This document shows positions 38,077 through 47,898 of a DNA stretch of 64,000 nucleotides, piece by piece. The translations under genes were made by a program, and so were the position numbers. The notes beneath the pieces are model-generated. The model saw only the letters and a program-made list of their open reading frames with translations. It ran no database searches and was not told where the DNA came from. The DNA is from an uncultured Blastocatellia bacterium (GTDB lineage: Bacteria; Acidobacteriota; Blastocatellia; Pyrinomonadales; Pyrinomonadaceae), in assembly GCA_946480785.1 (NCBI GenBank), contig CAMLLD010000020.1:7349-71348 (forward strand). Reading direction: 5' to 3'. The stretch's first letter is position 1. Each line of letters starts with the position of its first letter.

Positions 38077-38608
38077 GAGATTTCTCAGGGTTGAGAACGC
38101 CGAAGCTGGGGTGTGCGCGGCAGTTTTTTAAGCCACCCCGCCCAGAAGGGGCAGCTAACCGCCGCGCACATCATCGACATCAGACCACGTAAAACCAAGC
38201 TCCTCCCAAAGCCTGGTTTATCGCTTAACTCCGTGTAAGCAACGCCGCCGCTCGGCGTCACGTCTGCGCTCCCGCGCCGTAAAGCTCCACGGTGTCAAGA
38301 CGAGTGCCTGTTGCCGACATGAGGACCTTTGAGAACTTGTCAATTTCAAACTAGCTGAGCCGCGATTCTTCGAGGTCTTTTCGGGCTCAAGTTTTCGTCT
38401 AACCTCTCTACGGCTGGACTAAACGTATTCTAGTAGGGGCACCTTACACTACTTGCAAGAAACTTTGCAACAGGAAAATGGCTTTCACCCCTCCGCCCCC
38501 GTCTGCCCCGGTTCGGGCTGGCAACAGGAATATTTGCTGCCCGCATCTGACCACCGTCATATTGGCGGCCCTTCAGGGACTCCGAAACCAACTCAGGCAG
38601 GAATTAAA
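38077..38608. other. 532-base intergenic stretch
   Basis: No gene supported. Just before the next gene there is a TTGCAAG-AAA-CTTTGCAA imperfect palindrome (38453-38470), a possible regulatory site. No clear terminator follows mqnD. Confidence 0.6.
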
Positions 38609-39691
38609 GTGCGACGATCACAGTTATTTACGGCAAAGTTATTTTTCGCGAATGCAATGCTGGCTGCGGCGACGCTGGCAATAAGTGCTACCGGCGTGCT
38701 GGCCCAGTCCAGTGTCAGTGGACCCGACCTTCCCGACGCTAACAGGATCATCCAGGCCTTCACAGCCAAGGAAGGAGAGTTTCGGCGCGCGCTCAATAAC
38801 TACTCGTTCAAGCGCGACGCGCTCATCCAGAGCATCGGCATGGGTGGGCAGGTCATGGGCGAGTATCATCGCGTGTCGAATTTCACCTTTGACGATCAGG
38901 GAAATCGCTACGAGAAGATCACGTTCTTCCCGATGGCAACAATGCCTGAAGTGACCCCTGAAGACATCGAAGATCTCGGCGGCATCGAGCCTTTCGCGCT
39001 CGAGCCTTCAAAGATCCCGCTCTACAACATTCGTTACGTCGGCAAAGAGAAGATTGACGAGTTGAACCTCTACATCTTCGACGTTGCGCCGAAAGTCATT
39101 CCCGATCCGAAGAAAAGCAAGGAGCGTCTCTTCGTCGGCCGCGTATGGGTCGACGATCAGGATCTGCAGATCGTGAAGACGAAGGGAAAGGGCGTTCCCG
39201 AGACAAAGAACAACAAGTTCCCGACTGTAGAAACGTACCGCGAGCACATCGACGGTCGTTACTGGTTTCCGACCTATTCATACGCCGACGAGGAACTCGT
39301 TTACGACAACGGCAGCACGCTGCACGTTCGTTTGCAAGTGCGCTACACGGACTTCGCGCCGGCACGTGCGACGTTGAAGGTCACAGAGGTTGGCGAGAGT
39401 GAAACGTCTTCAGCGAAGCCGATCGAAGCGGGCGTGTTGAATGCGAAGGCGACGTCGCTGCCGAAACCCGTCTACTCGGAAGAAGCCAAGCGGCTCAAGC
39501 TGCACGGCCGCGTGACGGTGCGCGTTGTTGTCGATGAGACCGGCAAGGTGACTTCAGCGTTAGCGCTCGATGGTCCAGCGCCGTTGCGACAGGCAGCCGA
39601 AGAAGCAGCACGGCAGGCGACGTTCACACCGGCAAACGAAGGTGGCATCACTACGAAGATGACGGGCACGCTAACTTACGACTTCCCGTAA
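38609..39691 (+). CDS. Exported protein with TonB C-terminal domain
   Basis: 360 residues from GTG 38609, chosen because it gives a clean signal peptide ('FANAMLAAATLAISATGVLA'). The central part (about 60-240) resembles outer-membrane lipoprotein-sorting-like beta domains ('FVGRVWVDDQDLQIVKTKGK'). The last 80 residues are a TonB_C domain ('PKPVYSEEAKRLKLHGRVTV', 'VVVDETGKVTSALALDGPAP'). No N-terminal TM anchor or proline-rich spacer, so it is not a classic TonB. Such fusions are common in Acidobacteriota. Its end overlaps the convergent acyltransferase gene by 21 bases. Confidence 0.8.
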   Translation: MRRSQLFTAKLFFANAMLAAATLAISATGVLAQSSVSGPDLPDANRIIQAFTAKEGEFRRALNNYSFKRDALIQSIGMGGQVMGEYHRVSNFTFDDQGNRYEKITFFPMATMPEVTPEDIEDLGGIEPFALEPSKIPLYNIRYVGKEKIDELNLYIFDVAPKVIPDPKKSKERLFVGRVWVDDQDLQIVKTKGKGVPETKNNKFPTVETYREHIDGRYWFPTYSYADEELVYDNGSTLHVRLQVRYTDFAPARATLKVTEVGESETSSAKPIEAGVLNAKATSLPKPVYSEEAKRLKLHGRVTVRVVVDETGKVTSALALDGPAPLRQAAEEAARQATFTPANEGGITTKMTGTLTYDFP

Positions 39692-40465
39692 GCCGAGCGC
39701 TGCTGCAATCGAGCCACGGACGTCGGCGATCAACTTGTTGATGTCTTCGTCCGTGGCCACGTCTTTCGTCGACACCGGCGGCAACAACACCATCTCAATC
39801 GTTCCCGACTTCGCTTCACCAGTTCCCTTGCCCATCAATTCATCCGAATGCCTGATCGCGATCGGCACGACCGGAACACCGGCCTGTCGAGCCATGTAGA
39901 AAGCGCCCTTCTTGAACGGCAACAACTCGCCGGGCTGCGCACGCGTTCCCTCGACAAAAACGCCGAACGAAATACCCGAGCGAATGCGTTCCGCGGCAGC
40001 GTCCGTCGTGCGGATCGCGCTTTCACGGTTACTGCGATCGATCGCCATCACGTTTACGAAGCCCATTCCGACACCAAGCACCGGTACTTTCAACAACTCT
40101 TTTTTCGCGAGCAGTCCGATACGCCGGCCAGTGAAGATGAAGAGCGTTGCAGTGTCGAGATACGAACGATGGTTGGCGACAAAAACGTAAGTCTGTTTCG
40201 GATCGAGTAGTTCCAGGCCTTTGACAACGACACGCACGCCACTCAAACGCAGCCACAGCCGCGCGCCAAGCGTGGCCACCGGATAAACGAGGTCGTGCTT
40301 GTTCACGAGCCACGCGACGAGCAGAACCGGCGGTCCGAGCGTGCCGAGCAGCGCGCCCGCGAGAAACAACGACCACCAATAATGCAACCGCCGCATAAAA
40401 CTGCGAGGCCGCCTTGTGATAGACTCCTCGGCCATAGTTTTCTCGATTGCTGTGGTCTCTGCCAT
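39671..40465 (-). CDS. plsC: 1-acyl-sn-glycerol-3-phosphate acyltransferase
   Basis: 264 residues from ATG 40465; ATG 40435 is also plausible and would place the first hydrophobic segment nearer the N-terminus. Motif I 'VANHRSYLD' (NHx4D) and motif III 'GVFVEGTRAQPGELLPFKKG' are diagnostic of PlsC. One or two hydrophobic helices precede the catalytic domain ('WWSLFLAGALLGTLGPPVLL'). It acylates lysophosphatidic acid to phosphatidic acid at the inner membrane. Divergent from the M14 peptidase gene. Confidence 0.9.
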   Translation of the reverse strand: MAETTAIEKTMAEESITRRPRSFMRRLHYWWSLFLAGALLGTLGPPVLLVAWLVNKHDLVYPVATLGARLWLRLSGVRVVVKGLELLDPKQTYVFVANHRSYLDTATLFIFTGRRIGLLAKKELLKVPVLGVGMGFVNVMAIDRSNRESAIRTTDAAAERIRSGISFGVFVEGTRAQPGELLPFKKGAFYMARQAGVPVVPIAIRHSDELMGKGTGEAKSGTIEMVLLPPVSTKDVATDEDINKLIADVRGSIAAALGLREVVS

Positions 40466-40488
40466 CAATTCGCGCAAAGGAAATTGGA

Positions 40489-42981
40489 ATGATTAGCCGT
40501 CGCCCAGTCGCGGCCGCTGTGGCCGTCTGCGTCTGTCTCGTTGCGAGCGCCGCGTCGTTTGCGCAACGGCCGGTCGCACGCGCAGCCGTAATCCCGTCGC
40601 CGAAGTCAGTGCTCGGATTCACGCCCGGAGACGATCGCACGATTGCCGACTGGTCGCAGATCACGAATTACTTCGAACGGTTGGACCGCGCTTCCGATCG
40701 CGTGCTGGTCCAGACGTTGGGCCAATCAACGCTTAAACGCCCGCTGATCGTCGCCTTCATCAGCGCGCGAGAGAATATACTGGCGCTCGAAAAATACAAA
40801 GACATTCAGCGCCAACTCGCCGATCCACGACTCGTCACGCAGAGGCTGCAACGCGACCGTCTCATCGCCGACGGCAAGGTTGTCATCACGATCTCCTGCT
40901 CGATTCACTCGACCGAGATCGTCGCGTCGCAGATGTCGATGCAACTCGCTTACGAACTGGCAAACGCGCAGGACGCCGACACGCGTGAGATCCTCCAGAA
41001 CACGATTCTGCTATTGATCCCTTCACCGAATCCCGACGGCGTCGACATCGTCGCCAACTGGTATCGCAAAACTCTCGGCACGCCTTTCGAAGGTAGAGAA
41101 CCACCCGAACTCTATCACCATTACGCGGGCCACGATGACAACCGCGACTGGTTCATGCTGAACCTGAAAGAGACGCAACTGATCACGCGTCTACTGTGGC
41201 ACGACTGGTTTCCGCAGATCGTCTACGACGTGCATCAACAGGGCTCGAACGGTTCGCGACTCTTCATTCCACCGTTTTACGATCCGGCAAATCCAAACAT
41301 CTCGCCCTTGCTGCTGCGACAAGTCGGGCTAATCGGTCACAAAGTCGCCGCGGATCTCGAGGCCGCCGGTTTCAAAGGCGTGTTGACGAACGCGCTTTAC
41401 GACACGTGGTGGCACGGCGGCTTCCGCACCGCGCCTTACTTTCACAACTCGATCGGCATTCTTTCGGAAGCGGCGAGCGCGCGACTGATGACTCCCGCGA
41501 CGGTCACTGCCGAACAACTCACGCGTTCATCGACGCGCGGCATGCGCAGCGCTACCGAAGCTACGACCAACTTTCCCGATCCCTGGCCGGGCGGGACGTG
41601 GCGGCCGCGCGACATCATGGACATGGAGTTGATCGCGGCGCGTGGAGTGCTGTCGATGGCGGCGAAGTATCGCGCGAGCTACTTGCAGAATTTTTACGAA
41701 CTCGGGCGGGGCAACGTCGAGCAGCAAGCGAAACCGGATCAGCCGGTTGCTTATCTGATCCCGGCGGGTCAGGCACGCGACGAAGCAGTCGCAAAACTGC
41801 TTGGCAGTTTGATCGATCAGGGCGTGGAAGTTTATCGGCTCGATCACGAACTGCACCTGACCTTCGGCCCGCAAGTCTTGCAGCGCACAAATGCGGCGAA
41901 TGAGAAACTCGGCACGTATCGCACGCTGATCGCGCAAACGACGGCGATGCAGGAAGTGCCAACCGGTAGTTACATCGTGTTTCTCGCGCAGCCGCAACGC
42001 ACGAATGTACTCGCGCTCTTCGAGCCGCAGATCTACCCGAACCGGCTCACACCGCAGGGCGAGGCCGAACGGCCGTACGACGTCGCAGGCTGGACGTTGC
42101 CGCTGCAAATGGGCGTGGATGCCCCGGCGGTCACCGCTATCCGCGAATCAGAGACCGAACGGCGTTTGACGCGACTTACGGACCCAAACCAAGTCAGAAC
42201 AGATCTCGCGCTCGCCGTTGCGAAAGCGGGGGAATCGCCGATCAAGAACCTCGTCAAACAAGCGGTCCGCGTCGGCATCTACAAAGGCTCGACCGGCAAC
42301 ATGGACGAAGGCTGGACGCGCTACATCTTCGACACCTTCAACGTGCCTTACCAATCCGCCCGCGACGCCGACATTCGCCAGGGCGGCCTGCACGCGAAGT
42401 TCGACGTGCTGCTATTTCCTTCGGAGCGGAGCACGGAGATCGTCGCGGGAAATCCGGCCGGTTCGCTGCCGGCAGAATACACCGGCGGCATCACGGAAGC
42501 GGGCGTCAAGAACCTGAAAGACTTCGTCGCCGACGGCGGCACTCTCGTCTGTTTCGACGCTGCCTGCGAGCTCGCGATCAAGCAATTCAACCTGCCGCTG
42601 CGGAACGTGCTCGAGGGCGTGAGATCATCCGATTTTTATTGTCCGGGCTCGATCGTAGCCTTGGATGTCGATAATAAAACGCCATTTGCTTTCAACCTAC
42701 CAACCAAACTGCCCGCTTATTTCATCAACAGTTCGGCATTCGCAGCGACGGGCGACGGCGTTCGAGTGATTGCGCGCTACGCCAAAGAGAATGTGTTGCT
42801 GTCCGGATGGCTACTCGGCGAAGACAAGTTACGCGGCCAGATTGCTCTCGCGGAGACAAATGTCGGGAAAGGGCGGGTTGTGTTGTTTGCGTTTCGGCCG
42901 CAGCACCGCGGACAGGCTTGGGCGACGTTGCCGCTGATTTGGAATGTATTGTCGAACGCGGCGGCGAGTGGCTCTGAATAA
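40489..42981 (+). CDS. Secreted M14-family zinc carboxypeptidase
   Basis: 830 residues from ATG 40489, preceded by AAAGGAAATTGGA, with signal peptide 'VAAAVAVCVCLVASAASFAQ'. The M14 zinc site HxxE is in 'CSIHSTEIVASQ', and the third ligand His in 'VYDVHQQGSNG'. The C-terminal half (about 430-830) is a glutamine amidotransferase-like fold region ('FDVLLFPSERSTEIVAG', 'DGGTLVCFDAACELAIKQFN') often attached to large bacterial M14 peptidases. Likely periplasmic or outer-surface peptide degradation. Confidence 0.88.
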   Translation: MISRRPVAAAVAVCVCLVASAASFAQRPVARAAVIPSPKSVLGFTPGDDRTIADWSQITNYFERLDRASDRVLVQTLGQSTLKRPLIVAFISARENILALEKYKDIQRQLADPRLVTQRLQRDRLIADGKVVITISCSIHSTEIVASQMSMQLAYELANAQDADTREILQNTILLLIPSPNPDGVDIVANWYRKTLGTPFEGREPPELYHHYAGHDDNRDWFMLNLKETQLITRLLWHDWFPQIVYDVHQQGSNGSRLFIPPFYDPANPNISPLLLRQVGLIGHKVAADLEAAGFKGVLTNALYDTWWHGGFRTAPYFHNSIGILSEAASARLMTPATVTAEQLTRSSTRGMRSATEATTNFPDPWPGGTWRPRDIMDMELIAARGVLSMAAKYRASYLQNFYELGRGNVEQQAKPDQPVAYLIPAGQARDEAVAKLLGSLIDQGVEVYRLDHELHLTFGPQVLQRTNAANEKLGTYRTLIAQTTAMQEVPTGSYIVFLAQPQRTNVLALFEPQIYPNRLTPQGEAERPYDVAGWTLPLQMGVDAPAVTAIRESETERRLTRLTDPNQVRTDLALAVAKAGESPIKNLVKQAVRVGIYKGSTGNMDEGWTRYIFDTFNVPYQSARDADIRQGGLHAKFDVLLFPSERSTEIVAGNPAGSLPAEYTGGITEAGVKNLKDFVADGGTLVCFDAACELAIKQFNLPLRNVLEGVRSSDFYCPGSIVALDVDNKTPFAFNLPTKLPAYFINSSAFAATGDGVRVIARYAKENVLLSGWLLGEDKLRGQIALAETNVGKGRVVLFAFRPQHRGQAWATLPLIWNVLSNAAASGSE

Positions 42982-43090
42982 GACGTATAACGGCTTGCAC
43001 CCGATTCACTTGGAACGCTATTCTTTAACCGGTTTTTCTCTCCCGCTTTATTCCCGATCAAAACCGCGTGCTGAACGTCAGGAGCTTGCT

Positions 43091-44437
43091 ATGAAAAAGC
43101 TTTCCACTGCCTTATTGCTCCTCTCCCTGCTTGCCGTTTCGGCCGGCTTGTCCTTCGGACAGGGCCGCCCGCGACGGGTCGGGGACCAGGCGAGCACGCC
43201 CCAAAGCACCGCTCCTGAGAGCACTGCGCCCGCTACAACGGCGCCAACCAAACCGCCCGTGCTGGGCGGCGCCAACTATCCCAACAACCAGAAGCCGCAG
43301 TCGCAGCAGCAGGATCAAGCACCGGCGGCCCCGGAAGAGGTCGACGCCGGCGACATCGTGAAGGTCAACACCACGCTCGTCTCGATTCCCGTCAGCGTAA
43401 TGGATCGCGATGGCCGTTACGTGCCCAACCTGCAGAAAGACGACTTTCGCATTTGGGAAGACGGCGTCGAACAGGAGGTCGCGTTCTTTCAGTCAGTCGA
43501 CAAGCCTTTCTCGGTCGTGCTGATGCTCGACACGAGCCCGTCCACGCAGTTTCGTTTGGAAGACATTCAGGACGCCGCGATCAGCTTCGTCAATCAACTG
43601 CGGCCTGACGATCGCGTGATGGTCGTTTCCTTCAACGACGACATCAAGGTCCTGAGCGAGTTCACGACCGATCGTTCCAAACTTCAACGCGCGATTCAGC
43701 GCGCGCACACCGGCGACGGCACGCGGCTCTACGACGCGGTGGACATGGTGATGAACCAGCAGTTGTCACGCGTTCAGGGACGAAAGGCAATCGTGTTGTT
43801 TACCGACGGCGTCGATACGACGAGCAAGCGCGCCGATTACCAGAGCAACATGATGGACGCGCAGGAACTCGACGCGCTCGTTTACACCGTGCAGTACGAC
43901 ACGTCGCAGGACATGAACTCCGGCAACTATCCGAGCGGTGGTGGTTATCCCCGCGGTGGCCAGATTGACGTGTTTGGCACGATTCTCGGCGGCATCTTCG
44001 GTGGTGGTCGTCGCAGTGGCGGTGGTTATCCGCGCGGCGGCGGTGGTTATCCGCGCGGCGGCGGCGGTTATCCGCGTGGTGGTGGTTATCCTCGTGGCGG
44101 CGGAAACGGGCGCGGCGATTACGAACTCGCCGATCACTACTTGCGTGAGATCGCCGACACGACCGGCGGCCGCGAGTATCGCGCGGACACGCTCCAGAAC
44201 ATGTCGGTGGCGTTTGCGAACGTAGCGGAAGAACTACGGCGGCAGTACAGCATCGGCTACTACCCGAAACGTCCGGCGCAGCCGGGAGACAGGCGGCAAA
44301 TCAAAGTGCGGGCGAAGCAGCCAAACCTCGCGGTGCGCGCGCGTGACAGCTATGTCTTCAGTCAGTCGGGAGGCGTTGCGGTGTCAGACAACTCGCAACA
44401 GCAAAATGCGCCCGTGTTACGGAAGCACACGTTTTGA
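43091..44437 (+). CDS. VWFA-related Acidobacterial domain protein, Gly-rich
   Basis: 448 residues from ATG 43091 (CAGGAGCTTGCT upstream). Signal peptide 'TALLLLSLLAVSAGLSFGQ'; a Pro/Thr/Gln-rich linker (about 30-90); a VWA domain with MIDAS 'LMLDTSPST' (about 145-330). A Gly-rich repeat insert follows (about 275-345, several 'GGGYPRG' units, 43936-44110), then the end of the domain. It matches the VWFA-related family characteristic of Acidobacteriota. Probably a surface or periplasmic metal-dependent adhesion module. Convergent with the following kinase gene, stops 1 base apart. Confidence 0.9.
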   Translation: MKKLSTALLLLSLLAVSAGLSFGQGRPRRVGDQASTPQSTAPESTAPATTAPTKPPVLGGANYPNNQKPQSQQQDQAPAAPEEVDAGDIVKVNTTLVSIPVSVMDRDGRYVPNLQKDDFRIWEDGVEQEVAFFQSVDKPFSVVLMLDTSPSTQFRLEDIQDAAISFVNQLRPDDRVMVVSFNDDIKVLSEFTTDRSKLQRAIQRAHTGDGTRLYDAVDMVMNQQLSRVQGRKAIVLFTDGVDTTSKRADYQSNMMDAQELDALVYTVQYDTSQDMNSGNYPSGGGYPRGGQIDVFGTILGGIFGGGRRSGGGYPRGGGGYPRGGGGYPRGGGYPRGGGNGRGDYELADHYLREIADTTGGREYRADTLQNMSVAFANVAEELRRQYSIGYYPKRPAQPGDRRQIKVRAKQPNLAVRARDSYVFSQSGGVAVSDNSQQQNAPVLRKHTF

Positions 44438-44438
44438 T

Positions 44439-46493
44439 TTAGAGTCGCGTCTGTTCAATCGCCGGCAACACCACAATCAATACCGCGCCGCCAGTCCCAT
44501 CGCGATTGCGCGCCGAGACCACGCCGCCGTGCAACTCAACCAGGTGGCGCACGATCGCGAGCCCCAATCCGAGTCCGCCGTGCTTGCGCGTGATCGAGCC
44601 GTCCGCCTGGCTAAACCGCTCAAAAATTCGCGGCAGGAAATCCGGCGGAATTCCCGGCCCTGAGTCTTCAATGCGAACTTCCGCGAGTGCTTTCTCCTGT
44701 CGCAGATAAATATCGACCGTTCCCCGCGCGGGCGTGAACTTCACCGCGTTCGCTAACAAGTTCCAGAACACCTGCTGCAAACGTTCGACGTCGGCCTTGA
44801 CGATCACGTCGTGCGCCTCGAAGTGCGAACGGATCTCGATTTCTTTCGCCTCCGCGGCCGGACGAATCGCGTCGATCGCCGCGTGAATCACGAGCAACAG
44901 ATCGAGGTTCTGGGTGTTGATGCGTAACTTCCCGGTGATGATGCGCGACACGTCGAGCAGGTCTTCGACGATCTGCTTCTGCATCAGCGCGTTTCGTTCG
45001 ATGATCTCCACCGCATGACTCGCCGCTGCCGGATCGAGTTGGCCTGCACGCAACAGACGCGACCAACCAACGACCGCATTCAAGGGCGTGCGCAACTCGT
45101 GCGAAACAGTCGCCAGAAACTCTTCCTTCAAACGGCTCGCCTCTTCGGCGTCTTCGCGCGCCTGACTTTCACTACGCAACAGTTCGCCGCGTTCGATCTC
45201 CGCGCGCACTGCCGGCGTGATGTCCATCGTCACGCCGCGCATCCCGATCGGACCAGTATCGTCACAAACAACAATCGACTGCGCTTCGACCCAGATCTCC
45301 CGGCCGTCTTTGTGAATCATGCGGAAGCGACTGCTGCCTCCTTTGCCCGAAGCAAAAATCTCCGCGGCTTCCGCCACCGCGCGTTCGCGGTCTTCGGGAT
45401 GAACCACGCGCAAGCCAAATTGCCGCGCCGCTAACCACTCCTCGGCGCTGTAACCCAACATCGTTCCGATATGACTACTGACGAACTCGGTGCGGTAATC
45501 ATCGGAACCCGGTTTGCCCCACGATTCCCAAACCACACCCGGAACATGCGCGACGATATCTTCGATCCGGCGACGGTTGAGTTCCAGTTCCGATCCGAGT
45601 TTGGCTGTCTCGATTTGGGCTCGTCGCCGCTCGTTCATTACCGCCGCCACGACGAGCGTCATCAACGAAGTCGTTCCCACGAATGAGATCAAAAGTAACA
45701 ACGAAACGTTCGGGTTGCGTTGCACGAATGGACCATAACCTTTACTCGCGCCCCATACGGCCACAGCCGCCATCACCACGATCGACGTCGTCACCATCCG
45801 CTGATCAAACCGCAAGGCGGCCCAGAGCAAACACGGCAGACAAAGATAAGTCAGCGGATAAGTCTTGACCGGCCCGGGAAACCAGCCGGCAAAGACGATC
45901 AGCACGACAATCAACAGCAACACAAACAGCGAAGCGATCTCCGGCCAATCGTGGGCGGTGAGCCGGCCGGGTTTACTCCACGACAGCAGCAGCGAACCCA
46001 CGATCAGCGCGCCGAAGCCGTCGCCCATCAACCACGTCAACCAAAGCGACGTGAAACGATTCCACTCCGCGCCGCCGCTCAAACACAAACTCAAGTTCCC
46101 GATCGTCGCACTCACCAGCGGCGCCAGCACCGCCGCACAGATAACAAACCTTAGCACTTCATTAACGGAATCGAGCGTGCCGCGCCAACGCACTACTCGC
46201 AACAGCAGCCAGTAAGCCACCAGCGCCTGCGCCGTGTTTCCAATCGCGATGCCGAGTGCTGCAGCACCGGGAATGTTGGTCGAGAGATTCGCCGCGAGTG
46301 CGCCGAGAAAAATGCCCGGCCAGAGTTGTAGTCCAAAGATCAGCAGCGACGCGATCGCGATGCCCGCGGGCGGCCAAACAGGAGTGACGTTCGAATGCAG
46401 TGTGGCGAGCGAAAGACCGAGCTCGGCGGCAGCGAAATAGACGACGGCCAGAAAGAGATTTAGGCCGACGAGGGGAACAGTCTTAAGTCTCAT
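44439..46493 (-). CDS. MASE1 sensor histidine kinase
   Basis: 684 residues. The first 290 are a MASE1 integral membrane sensor: about eight helices with 'PVWPPAGIAIASLLIFG' and 'VSATIGNLSLCL'. A short coiled coil leads to a PAS domain (about 310-425, 'FVSSHIGTMLGYSAEEW'). HisKA has the His in 'TVSHELRTPLNAVVGWSRLL', closely resembling the hybrid kinase at the left of the window. HATPase_c has 'EDSGPGIPPDF' and 'GLGLGLAIVRHL'. No receiver domain; no partner regulator adjacent. A terminator-like hairpin lies in its leader. Confidence 0.92.
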   Translation of the reverse strand: MRLKTVPLVGLNLFLAVVYFAAAELGLSLATLHSNVTPVWPPAGIAIASLLIFGLQLWPGIFLGALAANLSTNIPGAAALGIAIGNTAQALVAYWLLLRVVRWRGTLDSVNEVLRFVICAAVLAPLVSATIGNLSLCLSGGAEWNRFTSLWLTWLMGDGFGALIVGSLLLSWSKPGRLTAHDWPEIASLFVLLLIVVLIVFAGWFPGPVKTYPLTYLCLPCLLWAALRFDQRMVTTSIVVMAAVAVWGASKGYGPFVQRNPNVSLLLLISFVGTTSLMTLVVAAVMNERRRAQIETAKLGSELELNRRRIEDIVAHVPGVVWESWGKPGSDDYRTEFVSSHIGTMLGYSAEEWLAARQFGLRVVHPEDRERAVAEAAEIFASGKGGSSRFRMIHKDGREIWVEAQSIVVCDDTGPIGMRGVTMDITPAVRAEIERGELLRSESQAREDAEEASRLKEEFLATVSHELRTPLNAVVGWSRLLRAGQLDPAAASHAVEIIERNALMQKQIVEDLLDVSRIITGKLRINTQNLDLLLVIHAAIDAIRPAAEAKEIEIRSHFEAHDVIVKADVERLQQVFWNLLANAVKFTPARGTVDIYLRQEKALAEVRIEDSGPGIPPDFLPRIFERFSQADGSITRKHGGLGLGLAIVRHLVELHGGVVSARNRDGTGGAVLIVVLPAIEQTRL

Positions 46494-46505
46494 TGCTCAC
46501 GGGGC

Positions 46506-46541
46506 AATAAAAAAGCGCGGCGGTTTAGCCGTCCGCCGCGC
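46506..46541 (-). terminator. GC-rich hairpin with T-tract in kinase leader
   Basis: On the minus strand GCGCGGCGG and CCGCCGCGC form a perfect 9-bp stem with a 9-base loop, followed by TTTTTTATT. It lies 13-48 bases before the MASE1 kinase start on that strand, so it would act as a leader terminator/attenuator or insulate the kinase from transcription entering from cheB-side promoters. Confidence 0.6.
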
Positions 46542-46546
46542 CAACT

Positions 46547-46570
46547 ATACCCACAGGAGGAAAGGGGTAT
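46547..46570 (+). promoter_or_regulatory. Hairpin exposing AGGAGG in its loop
   Basis: ATACCC (46547-46552) pairs with GGGTAT (46565-46570); the 12-base loop reads ACAGGAGGAAAG. A GGA in a hairpin loop with ACA before it matches the general CsrA-type recognition pattern, or it may sequester a ribosome site. No start codon lies close downstream. Function is speculative. Confidence 0.3.
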
Positions 46571-46812
46571 TCAACGGGGCAAAGTATAAGTGATTCGCTG
46601 CACGCTGGCAATGTGCGGTTTCGCACTAACTCGCGGGTTGTTTATTGCCAAACAGACACCAAAGAATGTCAAACGCGTGCCTGTCAAAACGAAACGCATC
46701 AATGACATTTATCCGCGCGCCGCTGTGCTAAGATGCCCGCATCCCCGATTCCTGACAGCGACTGTTACCTTCCATTTTCTGTCGGGCACTGTTTCTTAAA
46801 CCAGGAGCGTTC

Positions 46813-47862
46813 ATGGCCACCCGCGATACGATCGTTATCGGAGCATCCGCCGGAGGCGTGCAGGCGCTCTCCACCTTAGTCGCTGCTTTGCCGGCAAACT
46901 TACCGGCGGCAGTTTTTATCGTGCTGCACATCCGGGCTGACTCGCCGAGTCTGTTACCCGGAATACTGGCGCGCGAATCGCAATTGCGTGTCGAGCATCC
47001 GAGAACCGGTGAGCGCATCAAGCACGGGCACATCTACGTCGCGCGACCGGATCATCATCTGCTGATCGAAGACGGGCACATCAAACTGGTCCATGGTCCT
47101 AAAGAGAATTTACACCGTCCTTCCATCGATACGTTGTTCCGTTCGGCGGCGCTCTGGCGTGGTCCGCGCGTGATCGGTGTCGTGCTGACTGGTGCGCGCG
47201 ACGACGGCGCCGTCGGCATGAGTGCGATCAAACAACGCGGCGGTATTACGATAGTGCAGGATCCCGCGGAAGCAACGTTTCCCAGCATGCCGTTGAGCGT
47301 TATGCAGCAGATCACGGTGGATTATTCCCTGCCGGTGCGCGAGATTGCCCCCTTGCTAAACGAGCTGTGCCGTGGAGAAGCCGGCGAGGAAGAGAGTTAT
47401 CCAGTGCCTGAGCAAATGGAAATCGAAGCAAAAATTGCGGAACAAGAAATGGATGGCGGCGACCTAATCGCGAGCGTCGAACGGCTGGGCAAGGTCTCGA
47501 AGCTCACCTGTCCCGACTGTCACGGCGCGCTTTGGGAGATAAACGATGAGAACGTTCTCCGCTACCGTTGTCACGTAGGTCACGCGTTTTCCGCCGAGAG
47601 CCTGGACGACGGCCAGTCGCAAATGCTGGAAGTCGCGTTGTGGTCCGCGGTGCGCGCGCTCGAGGAGAAAATGATTCTGGCGAGGCGCATAGTGGAGCGT
47701 GCGCGCCGGGCAAACCAACCCCGTGCCGCGGCGATGTTTGAACGACGCGCGCGGGAAGCGGAAAGAAGCAGCAGCGTCATTCGGGAAGTATTGCTGGGCG
47801 ACGAAAAAGGTGATATAGGCGAGCCGGTAAATGAAGAGCAGGACGAGCTGAGAATCTCGTGA
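46813..47862 (+). CDS. CheB-type methylesterase with C-terminal zinc-ribbon-like tail
   Basis: 349 residues lacking a receiver domain. Catalytic Ser12 in 'VIGASAGGVQALS', His39 in 'IVLHIRAD', Asp in 'VLTGARDDGAVGM'. The catalytic domain ends near 190. A tail of about 150 residues has 'LTCPDCHGALWEI' and 'YRCHVGHAF' (two Cys pairs/His, zinc-ribbon-like), then a helical segment. CheB removes methyl or amide groups from chemoreceptor glutamates. With no receptor or CheA nearby, and a CheB-CheR fusion next, it probably belongs to an alternative sensory pathway. Confidence 0.88.
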   Translation: MATRDTIVIGASAGGVQALSTLVAALPANLPAAVFIVLHIRADSPSLLPGILARESQLRVEHPRTGERIKHGHIYVARPDHHLLIEDGHIKLVHGPKENLHRPSIDTLFRSAALWRGPRVIGVVLTGARDDGAVGMSAIKQRGGITIVQDPAEATFPSMPLSVMQQITVDYSLPVREIAPLLNELCRGEAGEEESYPVPEQMEIEAKIAEQEMDGGDLIASVERLGKVSKLTCPDCHGALWEINDENVLRYRCHVGHAFSAESLDDGQSQMLEVALWSAVRALEEKMILARRIVERARRANQPRAAAMFERRAREAERSSSVIREVLLGDEKGDIGEPVNEEQDELRIS

Positions 47863-47898
47863 GGCGTTCCGGTAGGTATCTACCCCAACCGATAAACC

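Larger units (their letters stand above)
46494..46812. other. 319-base divergent intergenic region
   Basis: Separates the MASE1 kinase (minus) from cheB (plus). The kinase-proximal 75 bases hold two hairpins, annotated separately. The remaining stretch has no clear -35/-10 pair; TAAGAT at about 46731 could be a -10 for cheB but lacks a well-spaced -35. Confidence 0.6.

Noticed and set aside
46690..46740. Sigma-70 promoter for cheB
   Set aside because: TAAGAT can be matched, but the nearest -35-like hexamer gives a spacer of about 21 bases.
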